Shown here piece after piece: positions 7,020 through 14,099 of a DNA stretch of 19,940 bases. Location: the NCBI GenBank assembly GCA_045629205.1, contig JAZQQT010000169.1:1-19940 (forward strand), given 5' to 3'. Numbering within the stretch: position 1 is the first letter of the stretch; every line of letters starts with the position of its first letter. Under the pieces are notes generated by a model that made no database searches, was not told where the DNA came from, and was given only the letters and a program-made list of their open reading frames with translations. Both the position numbers and the translations under genes were made by a program. This DNA comes from JAZQLP01 sp045629205. GTDB taxonomy: Bacteria > Bacillota > Clostridia > Oscillospirales > UBA644.

Positions 7020-8183
7020 TTATTCCTCACTGCAGATATCTTTGATTATTTCGATTGCCTTTTTGAGAAGATCAAACGGAATATTCAGCGCCGGAAGAAG
7101 TCTTACTTTATCTTTTGCGGTGAGAACCAGAACTCCGCGCGCCAGACAAGCGTTTGCAATATCTTTTGCGGGACGGGTGGTTTTGATTCCTATCATAAGA
7201 CCGAGCCCCGTAACAGATTCAATGCCTTTTGCCTGTGAAAACTCGTCAAAGATATAGCGTGATTTTTCGGCGACTTCGGAAAGAAGTTTGTCATCGATAC
7301 GGTCGATTATATTGTTTGCTCCTGCGCAACTTACCGGATTTCCTCCGAAGGTTGATCCGTGCTGCCCGGGAGAAAAGATGTCCTTGACTTTTTCGCCGAG
7401 AAGAGTTGCGCCGATTGGCAGACCGCCTGCAAGACCTTTTGCCGTTGTGACTATATCCGGCATAAAACCGTAATTCATATAAGCATAGAGTTTTCCGGTT
7501 CTCCCGTTGCCGGTCTGGACTTCGTCGCATACAAGGAGAATGTCATTTTCCTCGGCAATTTTTACAAGAAACTTAACAAAACTCTGTCCCAGAGGGAGAA
7601 CGCCGCCTTCACCGCGGATTATTTCAAACATAATTGCCGCAACATTATTCTGTTCAAGTGCTTTTGTTATACTTTCTTCGGTAGGATCACAATAAATAAA
7701 ACCGTCTGTAAGCGGAAGAAAATCTTTATGAAAGGCATCTTGCCCTGTTGCCGCAAGTGTTGTAAGCGTTCTTCCGTGAAAGCTGTTTGTAAGAGTGATG
7801 ATTTTATAGCAGTCTTTGCCTTTTTTCTCAAACGCGTATTTTCTTGCGGCTTTTATAGCGCATTCGTTTGCTTCGGCGCCTGAATTTGAGAAAAATACCT
7901 TTTTGAATTTCGTGCGATCACAGAGTTTTTTTGCAAGCAGGGCGCAGGGTTCTGTGTAATAAAGGTTTGAAGTATGCTGGAAAATATTAAGCTGTTTCGT
8001 AACTGCCTCGATCCATTCCGGGTCGCAGTATCCGAATGAATTTACGGCGATTCCGCTGCCGAGGTCGATATATTTTTTACCGTTGTCGTCCCATGCTTCG
8101 GAGCCCTGTCCCTTTACAATATTGATGGGAAAACGTCCGTAAGTAGAAGCAATATATTGTTCATCAAGTTGAAAAGTATTCAT
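7020..8183 (-). CDS. argD: Acetylornithine aminotransferase
   Basis: PLP-dependent class III aminotransferase converting N-acetylglutamate semialdehyde to N2-acetylornithine with glutamate as donor. Its 387 residues include SNSGAEANE (99-107, phosphate site), CDEVQTGNGRTG (219-230, Asp220 to the pyridine nitrogen) and TTAKGLAGG (246-254, Schiff-base Lys249). The start at 8183 is chosen because homologues begin near MNTFQLDEQYI and the argB stop lies one base upstream (TGA-T-ATG), with GAGGG before it. A longer frame from 8219 would overlap argB by 35 bases and is rejected. The near-contact with argB suggests translational coupling. Some family members also act on succinyldiaminopimelate; the operon argues for the arginine role. 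Confidence 0.96.
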   Translation of the reverse strand: MNTFQLDEQYIASTYGRFPINIVKGQGSEAWDDNGKKYIDLGSGIAVNSFGYCDPEWIEAVTKQLNIFQHTSNLYYTEPCALLAKKLCDRTKFKKVFFSNSGAEANECAIKAARKYAFEKKGKDCYKIITLTNSFHGRTLTTLAATGQDAFHKDFLPLTDGFIYCDPTEESITKALEQNNVAAIMFEIIRGEGGVLPLGQSFVKFLVKIAEENDILLVCDEVQTGNGRTGKLYAYMNYGFMPDIVTTAKGLAGGLPIGATLLGEKVKDIFSPGQHGSTFGGNPVSCAGANNIIDRIDDKLLSEVAEKSRYIFDEFSQAKGIESVTGLGLMIGIKTTRPAKDIANACLARGVLVLTAKDKVRLLPALNIPFDLLKKAIEIIKDICSEE

Positions 8184-8184
8184 A

Positions 8185-9042
8185 TCAGCCCTCTTCAAAC
8201 ATTGTTCCGATACCTTCATCGGTTAATGTTTCGATAAGAATGGAGTGCGGGATTCTTCCGTCGATGATAAAGACTTTTTTGACACCTTCGGCAATTGCGT
8301 CGGTGCAGCATTCAACTTTGGGAATCATTCCGTCTTTGATAATGCCGTTTGCAATCAGTTCCTTGCACTCGGAAGTCGTTATGTGTGAGATAAGCGTTTC
8401 TGGATCGTCTTTATCGCGAAGGATACCGGTAATATCGGTAAGGCTTATGAGACTTTCCGCTTTGAGTTTTCCTGCGATTTTTGCTGCTGCCGTGTCGGCG
8501 TTTACATTATAAACATTGCCGTCGTTGTCACACGCTATCGTGGAAATTACGGGTATATATCCTTTTTCAATAACGTCAAGGATCGGATTTGCGTTGATAT
8601 CGGTGATTTCACCTACAAAACCGAGATCTATATTTTTGATTTTTGCGGTAATCATATGCCCGTCAATGCCTGAAAGTCCGATGGCTTTGCCGCCGCAGCA
8701 TTCAATCATGTTGACGATGCTTTTATTAACTTTTCCGGCAAGAACCATTTGTGCTATATCAACCGTTTCTTTATCGGTAACGCGGAGACCGTTGACAAAT
8801 TCGGTCTCTTTTCCGATTTTTTTGAGCATATCGGTTATTTCGGGACCGCCGCCGTGAACAAGAACGACTTTTACTCCGATGAGCTCAAGCAGAATAATGT
8901 CGCGGACCACCGAATTTTTAAGAGTGTCGTTAATCATGGCATTGCCGCCGTATTTGATTACAACGATTTTGCCCGTATATTTTTGAATATATGGCAGGGC
9001 GTGAACGAGAATGCGCGCTCTGTCCGCATTTGATATTGTCAT
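8185..9042 (-). CDS. argB: Acetylglutamate kinase
   Basis: Phosphorylates N-acetylglutamate with ATP, usually the controlled step where acetyl is recycled. The 285 residues carry KYGGNAM (30-36, phosphate-binding lysine and glycines) and VLVHGGGPEI (60-69). About 22 residues precede the kinase core (NADRARILVHALPYIQKYTGK). This resembles the N-terminal helix of hexameric, arginine-inhibited enzymes such as that of Thermotoga maritima and is missing in the E. coli type, so feedback inhibition by arginine is likely (inference). The start at 9042 has GAGG seven bases upstream. A longer frame from 9129 runs back into argJ and has no homologous N-terminus. It lies 13 bases after argJ and one base before argD. 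Confidence 0.96.
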   Translation of the reverse strand: MTISNADRARILVHALPYIQKYTGKIVVIKYGGNAMINDTLKNSVVRDIILLELIGVKVVLVHGGGPEITDMLKKIGKETEFVNGLRVTDKETVDIAQMVLAGKVNKSIVNMIECCGGKAIGLSGIDGHMITAKIKNIDLGFVGEITDINANPILDVIEKGYIPVISTIACDNDGNVYNVNADTAAAKIAGKLKAESLISLTDITGILRDKDDPETLISHITTSECKELIANGIIKDGMIPKVECCTDAIAEGVKKVFIIDGRIPHSILIETLTDEGIGTMFEEG

Positions 9043-9055
9043 AATTATTCCTCGA

Positions 9056-10267
9056 TTATGTGCGGTAGTCGCCGTTGATACGAACGTAATCGTATGTGAG
9101 GTCGCAGCCCCATGCAGTTGCTGTTTCATTTCCGCTGTTGAGGTCTACGAGAATGGTGATTTCTTTCTCAAGCAGGATTTCTTTTGCCTTTTCCTCTGAA
9201 AAATCAACTCCTGCTCCGCCGCTGCAAACCCTGATGAATCCTGCTTTTGAGCAGAAGGTTACATCGATTTTGTTTACATCGACATCGGCTCCGCTGTAAC
9301 CGATAGCGCAGAGGATACGTCCCCAGTTTGCGTCGGCGCCGAACATTGCGGCTTTTGTAAGTGAAGAGCAGATGACAGATCTTGCTGCGATTTTTGCGGT
9401 TTCTTTTTTATCTGCGCCCTTTACGGTGCATTCAATCATCTTGGAAGCGCCCTCTCCGTCTCCGGCGATTGCTTTGCAGAGATAAACCGTTATGGAATTA
9501 AGGGCTTTCATAAAGGAATTGAAAGCTTCACCTTCTTCGGTGATTTCGGTGTTTCCTGCCATTCCGTTTGCAAGGACCGATACCATATCGTTTGTTGAAG
9601 TATCGCCGTCAATACTTATCATATTGAAAGTATTCCGGATGTCGGAACTTAAAGCTTTTTGAAGCATTTCGCCTGAAATGGCACAGTCGGTCGTAATGAA
9701 TACAAGCATCGTTGCCATATTGGGGTGAATCATCCCCGAGCCTTTTGCTATACCTCCGATTTTGCATTCGGTGCCGTTTATATCAAAACTGACGGCAATT
9801 TCTTTAACTGCATTATCTGTTGTCATTATGCCTTCGGCGGCAAGTCTGCTGTTATTACCGAGCCCTGCGACAAGCTCCTGAAGTCCGTTTTTTATCGGCT
9901 CTATATTGAGGGGTTGTCCAATAACTCCTGTTGAAGCAACTATTATATCATCGGATTTGATATTTAATTGCTTGGCAGTAAGATCGCTCATAAGTTCGGC
10001 TATTTCAATGCCGTTTGCGTTACAGGTGTTGGCATTTCCGCTGTTGCAGATGATAGCCTGAGCTTTTCCGTCGGCAACGTGTTTTTTTGTAACGATAAGA
10101 GGCGCGCCTTTAACAAGATTGGTTGTATAAACACATGCGGCGTTTGCCGGAACGTTGCTGAAAATCAGTGATAAATCTCTTTTTTCTTTATTTTTACGGA
10201 TTCCGCAGTGAATTCCGTTTGCGGAAAAACCTTTTGCGGCACAAACGCCGCCGTTAATCTGTTGCAT
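9056..10267 (-). CDS. argJ: Glutamate N-acetyltransferase / amino-acid acetyltransferase (ArgJ)
   Basis: Transfers acetyl from N-acetylornithine to glutamate, releasing ornithine. Bifunctional members also make N-acetylglutamate from acetyl-CoA. The 403-residue precursor should cut itself before Thr186 in KGSGMIHPNMATM (175-187), which becomes the N-terminal nucleophile of the beta chain. The oxyanion-hole stretch ASTGVIG is at 111-117. The start is well marked, with GGAG seven bases before the ATG. It follows argC by 39 bases, the widest gap in the operon. No argA or argE occurs in the window, so this gene supplies deacetylation and possibly the first acetylation. Whether it is mono- or bifunctional cannot be read reliably from motifs. 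Confidence 0.96.
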   Translation of the reverse strand: MQQINGGVCAAKGFSANGIHCGIRKNKEKRDLSLIFSNVPANAACVYTTNLVKGAPLIVTKKHVADGKAQAIICNSGNANTCNANGIEIAELMSDLTAKQLNIKSDDIIVASTGVIGQPLNIEPIKNGLQELVAGLGNNSRLAAEGIMTTDNAVKEIAVSFDINGTECKIGGIAKGSGMIHPNMATMLVFITTDCAISGEMLQKALSSDIRNTFNMISIDGDTSTNDMVSVLANGMAGNTEITEEGEAFNSFMKALNSITVYLCKAIAGDGEGASKMIECTVKGADKKETAKIAARSVICSSLTKAAMFGADANWGRILCAIGYSGADVDVNKIDVTFCSKAGFIRVCSGGAGVDFSEEKAKEILLEKEITILVDLNSGNETATAWGCDLTYDYVRINGDYRT

Positions 10268-10306
10268 GTTTTTTCTCCATATATAAAGATATAGATAATT
10301 TTGTAT

Positions 10307-11236
10307 TTACAGGTCAAGTCCCATTGTCGGGTCGCATCCGAGGATAAGATTCAGGATTTCTATTGCTGCTCCCGAAGCGCCCTTGCCGAGATTGTCGTAT
10401 AATGCGGTGAGAACAAGTCTTTCATCATTTCCTTCTGCTGATATGATCATTGAGTCTTTGTTGCTCAAAGTTGCTGCACTTGCGGTTCCGTCGCCGTTAT
10501 CCGCATTTCCGTAATAAATGATTTGGGAATTGTATTTGTTTTTGTATAGTTCTTTGATTTCGTCGGCTGATCCTTTCAGCAGATCACTTGCAAAAATCGG
10601 AACCGTTACTTCCATTCCGCTGTAGAAATCCGAGACTATCGGGCAAAAAACGGGAGCATATTCAAGTCCGCAGACAGCTTTCATTTCTTTAAGATGCTTA
10701 TGGTTCTGAGAAAGACCGTATTGGCGGGGAGCATCAAGGAGAACGTTTCTGTCGGGAGCATCGTATTGCGCAATCATTTTTTTACCGCCGCCGCTGTAAC
10801 CGGTAATCGAAAAACAGGAGAGCTTTGAATTTTTCGGAAGATATCCGTTATCTATAAGAGGTTTGACCAAAGCGATAAAACCGCTTGCGTGACATCCGGG
10901 AACGGCGATACGTTTCGCTTTCGGTAATTCGGAAGCGATGTTGTCTGAAACCTCCGGAAACCCGTAAATCCAACCCGGTTCGGTTCTGTGTGCGGTTGAT
11001 GTGTCTATAACGACAACGTCGGGATTTGTTATCAATGAAACAGCTTCCCTTGCCGCGTCGTCCGGGAGACACAGAAAAACTATATCTGCGGTATTGAGCC
11101 TCTCTTTTCGGGCTTCGGAATCTTTTCTTTTTTCTTCGGAAAGAGTAAGAATTTCAATGTCTTTGCGGGATTCAAGTCTTTCGTATATCCGCAGTCCGGT
11201 CGTTCCGGCTTTCCCGTCTATGAATATTTTAGTCAT
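10307..11236 (-). CDS. argC: N-acetyl-gamma-glutamyl-phosphate reductase, type 2
   Basis: NADPH-dependent reduction of N-acetylglutamyl phosphate to the semialdehyde. At 309 residues with the opening MTKIFIDGKAGTTGLRI (nucleotide-binding GxxGTTG at 8-14) it belongs to the shorter type 2 ArgC group, not the ~340-residue type 1 of E. coli and B. subtilis. The catalytic Cys115 sits in PGCHASG (113-119). The ATG overlaps the end of argH by 8 bases (ATGACTAA) and no clear Shine-Dalgarno precedes it, so translation probably depends on ribosomes finishing argH. argJ follows after 39 bases. Confidence 0.94.
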   Translation of the reverse strand: MTKIFIDGKAGTTGLRIYERLESRKDIEILTLSEEKRKDSEARKERLNTADIVFLCLPDDAAREAVSLITNPDVVVIDTSTAHRTEPGWIYGFPEVSDNIASELPKAKRIAVPGCHASGFIALVKPLIDNGYLPKNSKLSCFSITGYSGGGKKMIAQYDAPDRNVLLDAPRQYGLSQNHKHLKEMKAVCGLEYAPVFCPIVSDFYSGMEVTVPIFASDLLKGSADEIKELYKNKYNSQIIYYGNADNGDGTASAATLSNKDSMIISAEGNDERLVLTALYDNLGKGASGAAIEILNLILGCDPTMGLDL

Positions 11237-12608
11237 TTTTTAAAAAATCCGTTATGAAATTTATTTGCATTTTTACTGATTCACGTCCGGTTCCGCCTGC
11301 CGAAATTCTTGATTCCACACAGTTGTGGAGATCAATCGCTTCATACAGATCGTTTTCGAATACAGTGCTGAATCCCTTGAATTCTTCGAGGGAGAGTTCT
11401 TCAAGAACTTTATTTTGTTTTACGCAATATCCGACGATTTCGCCTACCGTTTTATATGCGGAACGGAAAGGCAGCCCTTTTTTCGTTAGGTAATCGGCAA
11501 GGTCGGTTGCATTGATAAACCCTTTTTGAGCCGCCCTAAGCATATTGTCGGGCAGCGCCTTCATTGTCTTTATCATATCGGGATAAACTCCGAGACACTG
11601 CTTTACCGAATCAATTGCATCGAATATTGATTCCTTGTCTTCCTGCATATCTTTATTATATGCAAGAGGCAAACCTTTAAGCACGGTAAGGGTGCCGATC
11701 AAATCCCCGTAAACACGTCCCGTTTTACCGCGGACAAGCTCGGCGATGTCGGGGTTTTTCTTTTGGGGCATTATGCTTGAACCCGTTGTAAAGGAGTCGT
11801 CGAGTTCTACGAATTTGAATTCCCAGCTTGACCAAAGAATAATTTCTTCCGAAAAGCGGGAGAGATGCATCATTACCGTTGAAAGACATGAAAGAATTTC
11901 AACACAGAAGTCTCTGTCGGAAACACCGTCTATGCTGTTTAAAACTATGCCGTCGAAACCGAGCTTTTCGGCCTCGAAACATCTGTCTGTATTATATGTT
12001 GTTCCGGCGAGGGCGCAGGAACCGATTGGAGAAAGATTCATACGTTTTACAGCGTCTTTGATTCTGCCGATATCACGTGTGAACATCATGGCATATGCAA
12101 GCAGATGATGGGCAAAGGTAATGGGTTGAGCTCTCTGCAGATGCGTATATCCGGGCATAATCGTATCGGTATGTTGTTTTGCCTGATTGTTGACAGCGGA
12201 AATAAGTTCTTTCAGCATTCCCGTAACCGTCTGCATTTCATCGCGGAGATACATGCGGATGTCGAGTGCTACCTGATCGTTGCGGCTGCGGGCCGTATGC
12301 AGTCGCTTGCCCGTGTCTCCGATTCTTTTAGTGAGTTCTTCTTCCACGAACATATGAATATCTTCAGCCGCAAGATTGATTTCAAGAGTCCCGTTTTTGA
12401 TATCCTCCATGATTGTTCCGAGACCTGCGATGATTTTTTCGGCGTCATCGACCGAGATGATTCCCTGCTTTGCAAGCATGGAAGCGTGCGCAATGGAACC
12501 GTTTATATCTTGTTTGTAAAGACGGCAGTCAAAATGAATCGACGAATTGAAATCATCTGCTTTGCTGTCCAACGCTTTTTCGAAGCGTCCTGCCCACATT
12601 TTAGCCAT
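11229..12608 (-). CDS. argH: Argininosuccinate lyase
   Basis: Splits argininosuccinate into arginine and fumarate, the last step. The 459 residues show TARSRNDQV (105-113), GYTHLQRAQP (153-162, with the catalytic-region His155) and the fumarase/lyase signature TGSSIMPQKKNPD (275-287) with the catalytic serine loop. Length and N-terminus (MAKMWAGRFE) fit the family. It starts 21 bases after argG; the nearest purine-rich site (AGGG) is about 12 bases from the ATG, longer than ideal. Its stop codon lies within the argC start overlap. Confidence 0.97.
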   Translation of the reverse strand: MAKMWAGRFEKALDSKADDFNSSIHFDCRLYKQDINGSIAHASMLAKQGIISVDDAEKIIAGLGTIMEDIKNGTLEINLAAEDIHMFVEEELTKRIGDTGKRLHTARSRNDQVALDIRMYLRDEMQTVTGMLKELISAVNNQAKQHTDTIMPGYTHLQRAQPITFAHHLLAYAMMFTRDIGRIKDAVKRMNLSPIGSCALAGTTYNTDRCFEAEKLGFDGIVLNSIDGVSDRDFCVEILSCLSTVMMHLSRFSEEIILWSSWEFKFVELDDSFTTGSSIMPQKKNPDIAELVRGKTGRVYGDLIGTLTVLKGLPLAYNKDMQEDKESIFDAIDSVKQCLGVYPDMIKTMKALPDNMLRAAQKGFINATDLADYLTKKGLPFRSAYKTVGEIVGYCVKQNKVLEELSLEEFKGFSTVFENDLYEAIDLHNCVESRISAGGTGRESVKMQINFITDFLKND

Positions 12609-12629
12609 TGTTGTTAATTTCCCTGATAT

Positions 12630-13865
12630 TTATTTGTTTTTTTCGGCATTTTTTGCTTTGACCTGTGCCTGAACCGAAATGGGAAGTCCCCAAAGGTTGA
12701 TAAATCCTTTGCTGTCTTTCTGGTCGTAAACATTGTCTTCGCCGAAGGTTGCGATTTCTTCGCTGTAAAGTGACCAGTCGCTCCATGCGCCGGCTTTGAT
12801 TATGTTGCCCTTATAAAGCTTGAGTCTGACTTTACCGGTCACGTGTTCCTGAGTTTTTGTAACGAAAGCCGAAAGGGCTTCGCGGAGAGGAGTGAACCAC
12901 TGACCGTTATAAAGAAGCTCGGCAAACGTGATTGAAAGTTCCTGTTTCTTGTGCATAGTCATTTTATCGAGACAGAGTGTTTCGAGATAGTTATGCGCAA
13001 AATAAAGGATCTCTCCGCCGGGAGTTTCGTAAACGCCTCTGCACTTCATACCAACGAGACGGTCTTCAACAATATCGAGAAGTCCGATACCGTTTGCGCC
13101 GCCGAGTTTGTTGAGCTTAAGAATGATATCTTTCGCCGACATCTTTTCTCCGTCGAGAGCAACCGGAACACCTTTTTCGAATTCGAGTTCGAGATATGTC
13201 GGTTTATCGGGTGCCTGAATCGGTGAAACTCCCATTTCGAGGAAGCCGGGTTTTTCGTAGAGAGGTTCGTTGCCGGCGTCTTCGAGATCCAAACCTTCAT
13301 GGGAAAGATGCCACATGTTTTTATCTTTGGAATAGTTTGTTTCACGGCTGATTTTAAGAGGAACGTTGTGCGCTTCGGCGTAATCGATTTCTTCATCACG
13401 GGATTTGATTGACCACTCACGCCAGGGAGCGATGATTTTCATTCCCGGAGCGAAAGCTTTGATTGCAAGTTCGAATCTGACCTGATCATTCCCTTTACCG
13501 GTGCAGCCGTGACAGATAGCGTCGGCTCCTTCTGCAATCGCAATTTCGGCGAGACGTTTGCCGATGATGGGACGCGCAAGAGCTGTTCCGAGGAGATAAT
13601 CTTCGTATTTTGCGCCTGCCTGAACGGTGGGAATTACCATATCGTCAACGAATTCTTCCGTCAAATCCTCAATATATATTTTGGACGCGCCGGTTTTTAT
13701 GGCTTTTTCTTCGAGCCCTACCAGTTCGTCTGCCTGCCCTACGTTACCGGATACTGCGATGATTTCGGGGTTATCGTAATTCTCTTTTAGCCAAGGGATA
13801 ATAATGGATGTGTCAAGTCCTCCTGAATACGCAAGGACTATTTTTTTGTTTTTTTTGTTTTCCAT
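12630..13865 (-). CDS. argG: Argininosuccinate synthase
   Basis: ATP-dependent joining of citrulline and aspartate. The 411 residues carry the PP-loop AYSGGLDTS (12-20) and the substrate/ATP block GCTGKGNDQVRFE (120-132). It is the first gene of the operon. AGGAG stands eight bases before the ATG. The N-terminus has a Lys-rich extension (MENKKNKK) ahead of the usual IVLAYSGG, encoded by runs of eight and seven A. Upstream lie an ARG box and a sigma-A promoter, so control by an ArgR/AhrC repressor with arginine as co-repressor is strongly suggested. Confidence 0.97.
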   Translation of the reverse strand: MENKKNKKIVLAYSGGLDTSIIIPWLKENYDNPEIIAVSGNVGQADELVGLEEKAIKTGASKIYIEDLTEEFVDDMVIPTVQAGAKYEDYLLGTALARPIIGKRLAEIAIAEGADAICHGCTGKGNDQVRFELAIKAFAPGMKIIAPWREWSIKSRDEEIDYAEAHNVPLKISRETNYSKDKNMWHLSHEGLDLEDAGNEPLYEKPGFLEMGVSPIQAPDKPTYLELEFEKGVPVALDGEKMSAKDIILKLNKLGGANGIGLLDIVEDRLVGMKCRGVYETPGGEILYFAHNYLETLCLDKMTMHKKQELSITFAELLYNGQWFTPLREALSAFVTKTQEHVTGKVRLKLYKGNIIKAGAWSDWSLYSEEIATFGEDNVYDQKDSKGFINLWGLPISVQAQVKAKNAEKNK

Positions 13866-13882
13866 AATCAGTTCTCCTATTG

Positions 13883-13921
13883 TTTATGCAATAATTATGC
13901 ATAAAATTCATATATTATGCA
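13883..13921. promoter_or_regulatory. Cluster of TTATGCA half-sites, putative secondary ArgR operators in the argG leader
   Basis: TTTATGCA (13883-13890) and TGCATAAA (13898-13905) form a perfect 8-base inverted repeat with a 7-base spacer, and another TTATGCA lies at 13915-13921. Read on the minus strand, 13897-13911 is ATGAATTTTATGCAT, one base shorter than an ARG-box core. The cluster covers the predicted argG start point (about 13918) and the first 35 bases of the leader. A repressor bound here and at 13937-13954 could loop or cooperate (inference). Confidence 0.55.
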
Positions 13922-13924
13922 GGG

Positions 13925-13953
13925 ATTATAGCATTACATGAATAAAAATGCAA
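13925..13953 (-). promoter_or_regulatory. Sigma-A promoter of the argGHCJBDF operon
   Basis: Minus strand: TTGCAT (-35, 13948-13953), a 17-base spacer, then TATAAT (-10, 13925-13930) preceded by TGC, making an extended -10. The start point is predicted near 13918, giving a leader of about 52 bases to the argG ATG. The -35 and spacer are covered by the ARG box, so repressor and polymerase would compete. Confidence 0.85.
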
Positions 13954-13954
13954 T
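13937..13954. promoter_or_regulatory. ARG box (ArgR/AhrC operator)
   Basis: CATGAATAAAAATGCAAT matches all 18 positions of the Bacillus subtilis AhrC ARG-box consensus (CATGAATAAAAATKCAAK, from memory). It spans the -35 element and spacer of the argG promoter, the expected place for a repressor site. The argR gene itself is not in the window. Confidence 0.85.
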
Positions 13955-14038
13955 AGTAATTCTTAAATTTGCGATTTTGTTCATATTTTATATTTTAGTA
14001 TAATGTTTTCAATATAAAATAATATTGTGGTTGTTGTC

Positions 14039-14067
14039 TTGATTTATTATGAATAAAATGCTAAAAT
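14039..14067 (+). promoter_or_regulatory. Probable pepT promoter containing an ARG-like element
   Basis: TTGATT (-35, 14039-14044), a 17-base spacer and TAAAAT (-10, 14062-14067) with an extended -10 TGC. The spacer holds ATGAATAAAATGC (14049-14061), which resembles the ARG box but lacks one A. The start would be near 14074, about 26 bases before pepT. A TATAAT at 13999-14004 with a poor -35 (TTTGTT) is an alternative upstream promoter. Confidence 0.6.
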
Positions 14068-14099
14068 AAACCGAAAAAATGTGAATTCGGAGTTTTATT

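Noticed and set aside
13816..13911. Short reading frame in the argG leader containing tandem Arg codons (AGG AGA), suggesting an attenuator peptide
   Set aside because: The ATG at 13911 lies only about seven bases from the predicted transcript start with no ribosome binding site, and the two Arg codons are simply the argG Shine-Dalgarno. No terminator/antiterminator pair is visible.
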